Positions 46,488-53,362 of a stretch of DNA of 64,000 bases are shown here, piece after piece. Origin of the DNA: Gilliamella sp. B3022 (GTDB lineage Bacteria > Pseudomonadota > Gammaproteobacteria > Enterobacterales > Orbaceae); contig NZ_CP071867.1 of NCBI RefSeq assembly GCF_028751545.1, positions 2,081,306 to 2,145,305 of the forward strand. The letters run 5' to 3'. Below the pieces are notes generated by a model, which was not told the DNA's origin, searched no databases, and was given only the letters and a program-made list of their open reading frames with translations. The position numbers were made by a program, and so were the translations under genes. Position 1 is the first letter of the stretch. Every line of letters starts with the position of its first letter.

Positions 46488-46790
46488 TCACTTGTTCTTT
46501 AATAAAAATTGGTTAATGTTATCTAATTGACGAGATAATCCTGAAAGCCGATCAGATAACTGATTTAAAGTAGCTTCATTACTACTTAATTTTTCAATCA
46601 ATTTTGTTACCTGATGCTGAGTTGGTAATGACTTAACCGTCTCTTCAACTTGTGTTACTCGAATACGTAAGTCTAGTAGCTCTTTTTGGCTAGCCGATTG
46701 GCGACCAATTAACCATGAGTAAACGCCAACCACCGCCATTACAGCCCATTGCAGAAACTGCCAGTTAAAGGTAAGTTCATTAAAATTCAT
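46488..46790 (-). CDS. DUF2730 protein (Mu gp25-like)
   Basis: 100 residues: one membrane helix (about residues 10-26, FLQWAVMAVVGVYSWLIG) followed by a coiled coil (ELLDLRIRVTQVEETVKSLP, LSSNEATLNQLSDRLSGL). DUF2730 proteins sit between lysis and packaging genes in Mu-like phages. A possible accessory lysis or membrane role is inference only. Confidence 0.8.
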   Translation of the reverse strand: MNFNELTFNWQFLQWAVMAVVGVYSWLIGRQSASQKELLDLRIRVTQVEETVKSLPTQHQVTKLIEKLSSNEATLNQLSDRLSGLSRQLDNINQFLLKNK

Positions 46791-46990
46791 CGTTGTTTAT
46801 TCCTTTTTTCTTCCAATACTGCACATTCAATACATAAATCAGTAACGACTAACTTTCGACGTGCTTCAGCTATAAGCTCTTCACAGATTCGACAATACAG
46901 GCTTGATACTCCCGTTTTTGCTTGATGTTTTGCTAATATTCGTTCTCGTGCTTCCATTTCAACAGTTGATGCTAAATCAGCGTTATCCAT
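46787..46990 (-). CDS. TraR/DksA-type zinc finger protein
   Basis: 67 residues. A short helical arm with acidic residues (NADLASTVEMEARERILAKHQAK) is followed by CRICEELIAEARRKLVVTDLCIECA, the C4 zinc finger of the TraR/DksA family. Small phage versions bind RNA polymerase in the secondary channel and may tune host transcription. It overlaps both neighbours by a few bases. Confidence 0.85.
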   Translation of the reverse strand: MDNADLASTVEMEARERILAKHQAKTGVSSLYCRICEELIAEARRKLVVTDLCIECAVLEEKRNKQR

Positions 46991-47288
46991 TGTTTACCTC
47001 GTTGATATATTTTATTAGTTCAATAAGTCGACCTGAGCACTGCCCGTATTGATCATAAAGCTGTTTTAAGGCTTCAGCTAAACCATCCGCCGTATTATTT
47101 CGCCGTTTTACGGGTAATTCGCATGGTACCGTCAGTTGTGCTGGTAAAACCATGGGTTGTTGCTTGAGCGGCATTTGCACGGGCTGAGTCGATGAACTGC
47201 AAGACACTATCATCAAACACGCAATGACTGCGATCATTAGCCGTTTTGTTAAGTGCATCCTGTAATGCTTGAGTTGATTGTTCATCAT
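46983..47288 (-). CDS. Rz1: Rz1 o-spanin lipoprotein
   Basis: 101 residues. Signal peptide with lipobox IVSC (Cys about residue 30), then a proline-rich stretch (QPVQMPLKQQPMVLPAQLTVP), typical of outer-membrane Rz1. It begins inside Rz in another frame and continues past the Rz stop (47095), giving a nested then overlapping pair. AAAGGA lies 7 nt before the ATG at 47288. A later in-frame ATG at 47258 is also possible. Confidence 0.82.
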   Translation of the reverse strand: MMNNQLKHYRMHLTKRLMIAVIACLMIVSCSSSTQPVQMPLKQQPMVLPAQLTVPCELPVKRRNNTADGLAEALKQLYDQYGQCSGRLIELIKYINEVNNG

Positions 47289-47562
47289 ATAATTTCCTTT
47301 CTGCTATCTGCTGTGACAATGAATAACTTGCATCATTAGCGGTTTTAGTTAGTTGCTTTGTGCTCTCAATCAATTGACTTAAAGTATCCATTGCTTGTTG
47401 CGCTTCTAAAGCAATATATTCTTGTTTAGCCATTGATTTGCCATGACTGATACCTAATTGGTAAAGTGAACCAAAACCAACAATCAAAATTATTCCCAAC
47501 AAAAAATAACTTTTATTGCTCACAAAAAAGCTTTTGATTAATTTGTATATATTTTTAATCAT
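47095..47562 (-). CDS. Rz: Rz i-spanin
   Basis: 155 residues: one N-terminal membrane helix (about 19-37, YFLLGIILIVGFGSLYQLG) and a coiled-coil periplasmic part (AMDTLSQLIESTKQLTKTANDASYSLSQQIAER). It acts with the Rz1 lipoprotein encoded in another frame to fuse inner and outer membranes at lysis. Overlaps the endolysin end by 8 bases. Confidence 0.82.
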   Translation of the reverse strand: MIKNIYKLIKSFFVSNKSYFLLGIILIVGFGSLYQLGISHGKSMAKQEYIALEAQQAMDTLSQLIESTKQLTKTANDASYSLSQQIAERKLYDEQSTQALQDALNKTANDRSHCVFDDSVLQFIDSARANAAQATTHGFTSTTDGTMRITRKTAK

Positions 47563-48178
47563 TACAAACTCCTAAACCCCAATTCTCAGAAATATAAACA
47601 GGCTGCCAACGGTAGATAATGCGAATCGGATAATCACGGTTTTCTTTAAAATTAATACTTTTACGTCCGCCATTAATATTTTCAACTACACCCCAGTAGT
47701 GTGTGGCATCTTGGTATTCTCGTTTTGCTCGCTGACGATCACGATTAACCCAACCCAAACCACCGTTATAAGCTGATAAAACAAATCCCCAGTGGTCACA
47801 ATCACTAGCCACTTTATTTACACGTTGATATAACCAATAATCATATTGAACTAAGGCACGCAGTGCCCAAGATGGGTTGTACGGCTCATTACTACCCAAT
47901 GATTTAGGGTAAGCCTCTGCAATCCAATCAGCCGTAGTTGGCATAAACTGAGCCAAACCTTGAGCACCCACATGTGATTTTGCGTTTACTTTCCATCTTG
48001 ATTCCTGATGAATTTGCGCTGCAAACAATGCAATTGGCGCATCAAGACCAAAAATTGCACGTGCATTACGTGTCAGTTCCCGTTGATGTTGCTTAGCATC
48101 ATTTGGTACACCTGCTATAGCAGGCGTTAAATGACAACTAAATAGCATAAATACAATAAGTAAGGTTAAGCAACGCAT
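47555..48178 (-). CDS. Endolysin: lytic transglycosylase (SLT, BcepMu gp22-like)
   Basis: 207 residues. The N-terminal hydrophobic segment (residues 2-22) ends in a signal-like AIAG, so it could be exported by Sec or act as a signal-anchor. Then AAQIHQESRWKVNAKSHVGAQGLAQFMPTTADW, the SLT domain with catalytic Glu (about residue 58), and LSAYNGGLGWVNRDR. It cleaves murein glycan with anhydro-bond formation. Second gene of the lysis cassette after the holin. Confidence 0.9.
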   Translation of the reverse strand: MRCLTLLIVFMLFSCHLTPAIAGVPNDAKQHQRELTRNARAIFGLDAPIALFAAQIHQESRWKVNAKSHVGAQGLAQFMPTTADWIAEAYPKSLGSNEPYNPSWALRALVQYDYWLYQRVNKVASDCDHWGFVLSAYNGGLGWVNRDRQRAKREYQDATHYWGVVENINGGRKSINFKENRDYPIRIIYRWQPVYISENWGLGVCND

Positions 48179-48180
48179 GG

Positions 48181-48597
48181 CTATAATCCAAGTGTTACGC
48201 CAAGAATCACAGCGGAAACAATCAACGCCCGACGAATCAGAACAACCGCAAACAGAGTTCGATACTCATCAAGAACAGGGTATTCCGCACACATTTTGGA
48301 ATCCATTGCCTCTGGTTGTTCATTGTTTTCTAAAGACTCAATATATTGCTTGGTATAAAAATCAGGACCAAACTCTTTCCAATCGTTATATAAATAACCT
48401 CCAGGAGATGCATAAGGGAAAAGCGCACGGTCAAGGTGATAACCAACAACAGCAGAAAGTAAAACAAGAGATAGTTTATAAACTACAACAGGCAACTGTT
48501 GAGGTGATAGTAGCGTAATAATTGCAAATAAAGTAATAGCGACTAAATACCATTTAAGCAGACGAATTTGGGATAATTTTTTGATAGGGTGTTCCAT
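48181..48597 (-). CDS. Putative holin
   Basis: 138 residues from ATG 48597 (MEHPIKKLS), chosen because GAGG lies 6 nt upstream. Three hydrophobic stretches: about 14-31 (WYLVAITLFAIITLLSP), 36-52 (VVYKLSLVLLSAVVGYHLDRALFPYA) and the C-terminal RALIVSAVILGVTLGL. HLDRALFP and GGYLYNDW are typical of the putative holin found before SLT endolysins in BcepMu-like phages. It starts the late operon behind the motif at 48659-48682. Confidence 0.72.
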   Translation of the reverse strand: MEHPIKKLSQIRLLKWYLVAITLFAIITLLSPQQLPVVVYKLSLVLLSAVVGYHLDRALFPYASPGGYLYNDWKEFGPDFYTKQYIESLENNEQPEAMDSKMCAEYPVLDEYRTLFAVVLIRRALIVSAVILGVTLGL

Positions 48598-48603
48598 AAA
48601 AAA

Positions 48604-48631
48604 CCTCATAATTAATTAGTAATGTATGAGG
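48604..48631 (-). promoter_or_regulatory. Hairpin covering the holin ribosome site
   Basis: 7-bp stem CCTCATA / TATGAGG, 14-nt loop. The arm TATGAGG on the minus strand includes the holin Shine-Dalgarno, so translation of the holin may be held back. Confidence 0.5.
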
Positions 48632-48658
48632 TTATTATGATCTTACTTACTTGAAATG

Positions 48659-48682
48659 TAATTTGAACGGGGGCAGATTATT
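48659..48682 (-). promoter_or_regulatory. Late-promoter motif, copy 2
   Basis: 24-bp sequence with core TGAACGGGGGCAGAT, 62 bp upstream of the holin start. It shares 21 of 24 bases with 40481-40504. Candidate activator site for the lysis-packaging-head transcript. Confidence 0.55.
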
Positions 48683-48715
48683 CATTAACAATCTAAATGT
48701 AATTGATATTTTCAA

Positions 48716-49087
48716 TTATAAATAACGGTATGATTGAGGTGCCACAATATTATTACCCAAATAGTTCAAAGGTTTAGGTTCCTCATATTGAGTCACTCTA
48801 CCAACAGCGATAGCAAAGGCTTGTTGTTTTTGTTCAAAATATGCGTCATAAAACCGCTTACTTATACCCGCATATTTTTTTGTTTTTTCCCACACTAAAT
48901 CAGGATTATCCGATATTACGTAATCTATATCAAATTCTCCAACGACTTTTCCAACAGTCATTGTCGCATAAATCACTATAGTCTTAACCGATTTATTTTT
49001 AAAAATATTTTTTCTAAATTCAAATCGTTTTTCACCAGATAATATTTTTGTAACAAATTCTGGTTTAATTGATAATAAAACTTTCAT
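48716..49087 (-). CDS. ASCH-domain protein
   Basis: 123 residues from ATG 49087 (MKVLLSIKPEFVTKILSGEKRFEFRKNIFK, AGG 8 nt upstream); a GTG 9 bases before is less likely. The start is the PUA-like ASCH pattern; VYATMTVGKVVGEFDIDYV follows. ASCH proteins bind or cleave modified RNA or nucleosides. It overlaps the end of the frameshifted GNAT gene by 23 bases, so the two formed a two-gene unit, a cargo (moron) insert between the lysis genes and the repressor. Confidence 0.78.
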   Translation of the reverse strand: MKVLLSIKPEFVTKILSGEKRFEFRKNIFKNKSVKTIVIYATMTVGKVVGEFDIDYVISDNPDLVWEKTKKYAGISKRFYDAYFEQKQQAFAIAVGRVTQYEEPKPLNYLGNNIVAPQSYRYL

Positions 49088-50128
49088 TAATTTCACCTAG
49101 TTTTAATATTTTTTCAAATTGATTATCGCTTAGTTTTAAACAAGACCATCTTTCTTTTTCGTTCAAACCAACCTCATTGATTAGTATTGCTCTATTGGGG
49201 CGACGAGATAATGCGATATTATATGTAAACTTTATTACATAACAAGGAGAATAAGTTTTTGTAATAATTTTTAGAATATAATTGATTCAATTCATCTAAT
49301 GTGAATACACTATATTTACTACAATAGTCAACAAACTTTTTATTGCTAGAAAAAGAAGAAATAGTCCTTACTTCTTCAATAACACAGATTGATGTCGTAA
49401 CGGCAGAATAATAGGCGCTTTTACCTTCTTCCCTTGTTCTATAAATTACTACAATATCGCCTTTATTAAAATTACCAGTCATTGGGATATTAGAAATATA
49501 AACTTTATGAATACTATTTGTATGAGAAACATCATCAATTATTGAGCTTGATTCTGTTTTTAAAATTGAATCAGGGAAAAGTTGAGTATGGTATTTTGGG
49601 TATACAGCCAATAAATATTTATTTGTTTTAGTATTAATATATGGGTAATCTTTTTCCAAATCCCCCAAAAAAGTTCTTTTTTTAGTAATACATTTTCTGT
49701 ACCATTATTACTTTGTTTTGTACCATGTATACAAAAACCATATCGTTTAAAAAGATTAATTAAATAATTATGTTTATCAAAAACTGTAACGTATATCCCT
49801 GAAACATTATTTGCTACGGCGTTATCAAATATTTTTTTATAAAACGCTCACCACGTAATGTTCCTGCCGGGTTGAATTTAAATGTACCAATCTTTAGATA
49901 ACGTCCATTAGTTAATGGAGGAGTAATATCATCAACATTATTTTCTAACTTTAAATACATAAAACCATCGATAGATGAATAATTATATAAAACAAATGCA
50001 GTATCTTTTGTTTTTACTTTCTTATTCCACCAATCAACAAAGCCATGAGCATAATCGCGTTTTAACGAATTAAAAAAAGGATCTGAAAAATTAACTTCTG
50101 AGAATTTTTGTATCTTTAAGTTATCCAT
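49065..50128 (-). pseudogene. Frameshifted GNAT acetyltransferase gene
   Basis: Three homopolymer indels split one reading frame. An A-run at 49838-49832 (minus strand) has seven As where eight keep the frame. A T-run/G-run at 49672-49662 lacks one base. An A-run at 49260-49256 has one extra. Repaired in silico it reads [38 protein letters not shown], then DYPYINTKTNKYLLAVYPKYHTQLFPDSIL and DVSHTNSIHKVYI, ending RRPNRAILINEVGLNEKERW. This is a GNAT with a C-terminal region, in a family often seen next to ASCH genes. It is inactive as sequenced, unless these are sequencing errors. Confidence 0.72.
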
Positions 50129-50215
50129 ATCTATCCCTCATATTCAAAATTGACAATAGTTATAGGTGTTTATTATATTTAGCCATTAATGTTAATTATT
50201 CTATTACTGTCAAAC

Positions 50216-50305
50216 TTACTCTTCCCCACAATCTTTCTTCTTTTCAACTTCTTTTAATTGCTCCAACCGCCTATTCGCATCTTTGAGAGCTTCAGCCAAT
50301 CCCAA
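50216..50305 (-). pseudogene. Small fragment resembling an Rz1 end
   Basis: A 29-codon frame from a TTG at 50305: GLAEALKDANRRLEQLKEVEKKKDC. Its GLAEAL start echoes the end of the Rz1 encoded at 46983 (DGLAEALKQLY). It is probably a leftover of another lysis cassette; it could also be chance. Confidence 0.3.
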
Positions 50306-50307
50306 AT

Positions 50308-50682
50308 TTAATCATTTTTATTACAATTAACTTTCCATTTTTCCTCAAACCATTCTTTATTAATCAATGGTTCAATAGTAAATTTCGATGTTTCTGTATC
50401 GATTAGTGAACCATTTTTTGTAATATCAACTTTAACAAAAAAACGAAGAGGGAAACCATAATAATTACCATACATGTCTTTAAAATCAGCGTAGCCACAG
50501 ACATAACTACGAAATGCATCATCGGAACTATTATTTTCTTCTACAAAGTATACTCGGCTAAATTTTGGATCTTTCAAGTGTTTTTCAGCTCTCTCTTTTC
50601 CTAAATCAACAGCCAACTTATCATTTGGATAATCACAGCCCATTAATAAAATCGAAATACAAAATAACCATAATTTTTTCAT
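50308..50682 (-). CDS. Predicted lipoprotein
   Basis: 124 residues with a lipobox LLMGC (Cys about 16), so probably an outer-membrane or periplasmic lipoprotein. The mature part is polar (DPKFSRVYFVEENNSSDDAFRSYVCGYADFKDMYGNYYGFPLRFFVKVDIT), with two more cysteines near 62 and 120. I do not recognise the family. It is in the cargo region between the repressor operon and the GNAT/ASCH genes; a lipoprotein made by a lysogen could change its surface (inference). Confidence 0.65.
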   Translation of the reverse strand: MKKLWLFCISILLMGCDYPNDKLAVDLGKERAEKHLKDPKFSRVYFVEENNSSDDAFRSYVCGYADFKDMYGNYYGFPLRFFVKVDITKNGSLIDTETSKFTIEPLINKEWFEEKWKVNCNKND

Positions 50683-50691
50683 CTTTAATCC

Positions 50692-51276
50692 TTAAAAAAT
50701 AATCGCCCCCAAAATAAAACCCACGGCAAATATTGCTAACGTGGGTTTTATTTGAGTTCTGAACAAAGTTATTGTTTGGTTATATAAATTTTGATTATTT
50801 AATTTCTCTAAATTAGAAAGTTCTTCAACATAATTTAATACATTTTGTAGCTGCATTTTATTAAGCCGTTTTAAATCTGAAGTACAAAATTGCCGTTTAC
50901 TGTAATGATTCATCTTATCTTTTAATTCATCTTTGCCATTAATTTCACAAAGAATCAAATGGATAAGCATTTTGCAAGATGCTTTTTCTTTAGCTGCTTC
51001 AAATTCATCAGTTAAAAATTTATCAGCAATAGGAAATTGTGAAACAGTTATTTCATTAATACTACAAACACCAAGAGTAGCGTGTAGTTTAAGCCATAGT
51101 TCTCGTGCCGTTAACTCCCCATAGTTTTCAATATCAGAAATTAAACTATGAAGTGATTTTCGTTGAGCTGGAACCAAAGGGCGAGTATCTAACTCATCAT
51201 CATTACTTGACGTAATATTATAAATATCTCTACCAGCTATTTGTTCTGCCGTATTATCCTGAAATCTAACCGTCAC
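50692..51276 (-). CDS. Phage protein with AGRDIY motif and C-terminal membrane helix
   Basis: 194 residues. The N-terminal DNTAEQIAGRDIYNITSS resembles the C-terminal tail of the repressor directly upstream (GEGQIAGGNIYTT). The central helical part (PAQRKSLHSLISDIENYGELTARELWLKLHATLGV) looks like phage antirepressor/ORF6C-type helices, but the match is weak. A final hydrophobic helix (LAIFAVGFILGAIIF) anchors it in the membrane. It overlaps the repressor gene by 4 bases, so they are co-expressed in the lysogen. Function unknown. Confidence 0.55.
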   Translation of the reverse strand: MTVRFQDNTAEQIAGRDIYNITSSNDDELDTRPLVPAQRKSLHSLISDIENYGELTARELWLKLHATLGVCSINEITVSQFPIADKFLTDEFEAAKEKASCKMLIHLILCEINGKDELKDKMNHYSKRQFCTSDLKRLNKMQLQNVLNYVEELSNLEKLNNQNLYNQTITLFRTQIKPTLAIFAVGFILGAIIF

Positions 51277-51689
51277 TTTGTTTTCCGCCTCCTAGTTGTA
51301 TAAATATTTCCACCAGCAATTTGACCTTCACCTCGAATTGTATTATTCGAAATATTAACCCCTGCCTGCTGAGCCGTTCCTGCCGTTAGTGCACCTAAGG
51401 CTGCCGCTTTAATAGATAATGGAGCATTTCTATACATGTTTAGTAATTCATATTCATCAGCATTAATTTCATTTTCTTGTGACTTATGACCTGTCAATAT
51501 ATATTGAATATTAGCTCCAGAAATGGCGAGAGAAGCGAGCACTTCACCGCCTGGGACAGCAATGCCACGCTCATATTTACCCCACATTTCTCTTGAAATA
51601 CCACACGTATCGGCAATATCACCTTGAGATAATCTTAGCCTTTTCCTTTCTTCTTTTAATCTTAATACGCACTGAGAATTAAAGTTCAT
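51273..51689 (-). CDS. Phage repressor, Cro/CI-type HTH
   Basis: 138 residues from ATG 51689 (MNFNSQCVLRLKEERKRLRLSQGDIADTCGISREMWGKYERG); a longer upstream frame crosses the operators and is not conserved. HTH_3 domain at about 7-60, then SLAISGANIQYILTG and a short tail with AGGNIYT. It sits divergently from the early operon behind three operator-like repeats, the place of the BcepMu repressor. It has no LexA-type peptidase domain, so RecA-type autocleavage is not expected. Confidence 0.8.
   Translation of the reverse strand: MNFNSQCVLRLKEERKRLRLSQGDIADTCGISREMWGKYERGIAVPGGEVLASLAISGANIQYILTGHKSQENEINADEYELLNMYRNAPLSIKAAALGALTAGTAQQAGVNISNNTIRGEGQIAGGNIYTTRRRKTK
51674..51689. promoter_or_regulatory. 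Operator-like repeat O1
   Basis: GAGAATTAAAGTTCAT, 13 of 16 bases as in O2. It overlaps the repressor start codon. Confidence 0.5.
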
Positions 51690-51706
51690 AAAATAACCTT
51701 GACAAA

Positions 51707-51722
51707 GAGAACTAAAGTTCTC
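51707..51722. promoter_or_regulatory. Operator-like repeat O2
   Basis: GAGAACTAAAGTTCTC: 7-bp perfect arms with a 2-bp centre, between the divergent repressor and early genes. Confidence 0.65.
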
Positions 51723-51773
51723 ATAATATAACACATAAATTACACATTTATTCGTAACACAAAGGAGCACAAC

Positions 51774-51968
51774 ATGAATACTAAAGTTCTTACTCCCGAG
51801 CAAGTAAAACAGCAGTTTCGTCAAAAAGGGCTAACATTTACCCAATGGGCACATGATAACGGTTATCACCCAGTCGATGTTTATCGTGTCACAAATGGTT
51901 TTACCAAAGCAAGCCGAGGCAAAATGCACGAAATAGCAGTAAAACTTGGCTTAAAACAAGCTTACTAA
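51774..51968 (+). CDS. Small DNA-binding protein (Cro/Ner-like)
   Basis: 64 residues: PEQVKQQFRQKGLTFTQWAHDNGYHPVDVYRVTNGFTKASRGKMHEIAVKLGLK, a single HTH, the BcepMu-type first rightward gene. It starts the early operon (SD AAAGGAG, 6 nt before the ATG). By position and size it is the likely switch regulator opposing the repressor. Confidence 0.78.
   Translation: MNTKVLTPEQVKQQFRQKGLTFTQWAHDNGYHPVDVYRVTNGFTKASRGKMHEIAVKLGLKQAY
51776..51791. promoter_or_regulatory. Operator-like repeat O3
   Basis: GAATACTAAAGTTCTT, 13 of 16 bases as in O2, overlapping the start of the Ner-like gene. O1-O2 are 33 bp apart and O2-O3 69 bp. Confidence 0.5.
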
Positions 51969-52013
51969 TGCTGATTGTAACAGTTTTTCACATATAGAAA
52001 AAGGGCGAAAGAC

Positions 52014-52319
52014 ATGCATAGAACACAAATTTCAACGTCTGGCACTCGAATACTTAAGGTACTAAAAGCGCTTAAAGGTTATACGTTAACGGGTTTATCT
52101 AACGGCGATATCGCAAAGATGATTAATGAATCGCCTGTTAATGTAACGCGTTCACTTCAAACACTAATCGAGGAAGGACTAGTAATTAAGTTAGATAATG
52201 GTTTGTTTGCTCATAGTGTGCAAATGTTGCAAATAGCCCAAGCGCATGCAATTCACATCACTAAAATGCAAGACCAAATAACAGAAATCAATCAGCGTAT
52301 TACGGCTGGCGCAAGATAA
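52014..52319 (+). CDS. IclR-type HTH early protein
   Basis: 101 residues: TSGTRILKVLKALKGYTLTGLSNGDIAKMINESPVNVTRSLQTLIEEGLV is a winged-helix (IclR N-terminal type), then a helical tail (QITEINQRITAGAR). The second early gene; DNA-binding role predicted, target unknown. Confidence 0.75.
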   Translation: MHRTQISTSGTRILKVLKALKGYTLTGLSNGDIAKMINESPVNVTRSLQTLIEEGLVIKLDNGLFAHSVQMLQIAQAHAIHITKMQDQITEINQRITAGAR

Positions 52320-52330
52320 GGATAACCAAA

Positions 52331-53338
52331 ATGGCAAGAACCGCAAACAAAGCAAAAGAAGAAATTGAACTACCTGCAATTGATGAGCAAGGGATTAATA
52401 ACACAATGAATACCATTACTACGATTCAAAGTGAATATAACGAAGAACGGGATCTAGTTAATCAGCTTTTGGGGCAAGCGCAAATGGCTGATGCTTTTGC
52501 TAAATTTTCCGTGACCGTCACGACTTCTAAATTAAAATTTGTTAAAGAAAACAAGCTTTATCGTGCATTAAAAGGTAAAAAAAGTCGTGACGGTCACGAG
52601 TTTTTAACTGGCACATGGCAAGAATTTTGTTCTCTATTAGGGCGTTCTGTTGAACAAATAGATGAAGATATTCGTAATCTAAATATGTTAGGCGAAGAAG
52701 CCCTTGAATCTATGTCACGCATGGGCATCGGCTACCGTGAATTACGCCAATATCGCAAACTGCCCGAAGACCAGAAAACAGCACTGATTGAAGTTGCTAA
52801 AGCAGGAGATAAAGAGGCATTAGTTGAATTGGCAGAAGAATTTATTGCTAAAAATGCTAAAGAAAAAGAGCAGCTCAAAAAAGAAAATAGTAATTTGCAA
52901 GCTGATTATAAAGCCCTGAGCAAACGTAATGCTGATGTAGCGAAAGAAAAGGAAGAATTAGCAATAAAATTGGCTCAATTTGAAATGAAAACCGTACCAC
53001 TTGATGAGCGTTTAGAGCCGTTTAAAAAACAGATAGCAGAAACGCAATCACGCATGGATAAGCTATTTGAAGAACAAAGGCAGTATGTAGACATTATGTA
53101 TAAATTAATGCTCGAAATACTGGAGAATGACCCTGATTACGATCCCGAAAAACCATATTCATTGCCTGAATCAATGCAAATTACATTATTAACATTGAAT
53201 GGTTCAGCCGTATTAACTTTAGATCAAGCTCGTTATGTACATCGTGAACTTTGGAGCAAATTTGATAGCGATATTATAGAAGCTCAACAGCGACAAGAAT
53301 CTTTAGTAAATGAGAATATCCAAGATTTATATAAATGA
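52331..53338 (+). CDS. Early phage protein with coiled coil
   Basis: 335 residues. TWQEFCSLLGRSVEQIDEDIRNLNMLGEEALESMSRMGIGYRELRQYRKLP near 90-140 looks HTH-like (KorB/ParB-related layout). A charged coiled coil follows (EKEQLKKENSNLQADYKALSKRNADVAKEKEEL) near 175-215, then a helical C-terminus. It lies directly before the transposase gene, as in BcepMu-type phages. I cannot assign a function. An inverted repeat lies within its 5' part. Confidence 0.6.
   Translation: MARTANKAKEEIELPAIDEQGINNTMNTITTIQSEYNEERDLVNQLLGQAQMADAFAKFSVTVTTSKLKFVKENKLYRALKGKKSRDGHEFLTGTWQEFCSLLGRSVEQIDEDIRNLNMLGEEALESMSRMGIGYRELRQYRKLPEDQKTALIEVAKAGDKEALVELAEEFIAKNAKEKEQLKKENSNLQADYKALSKRNADVAKEKEELAIKLAQFEMKTVPLDERLEPFKKQIAETQSRMDKLFEEQRQYVDIMYKLMLEILENDPDYDPEKPYSLPESMQITLLTLNGSAVLTLDQARYVHRELWSKFDSDIIEAQQRQESLVNENIQDLYK
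52510..52598. repeat. 17-bp inverted repeat within the early gene
   Basis: CGTGACCGTCACGACTT at 52510-52526 and its exact reverse complement at 52582-52598, each with a near-palindromic core (CGTGACCGTCACG); 55 bp apart. Confidence 0.7.
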
Positions 53339-53362
53339 TATTTCATATCAAGGGAATAAAAA

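Noticed and set aside
51690-51824. Longer repressor start
   Set aside because: The extension covers the operators and the divergent gene start and has no HTH-family sequence.
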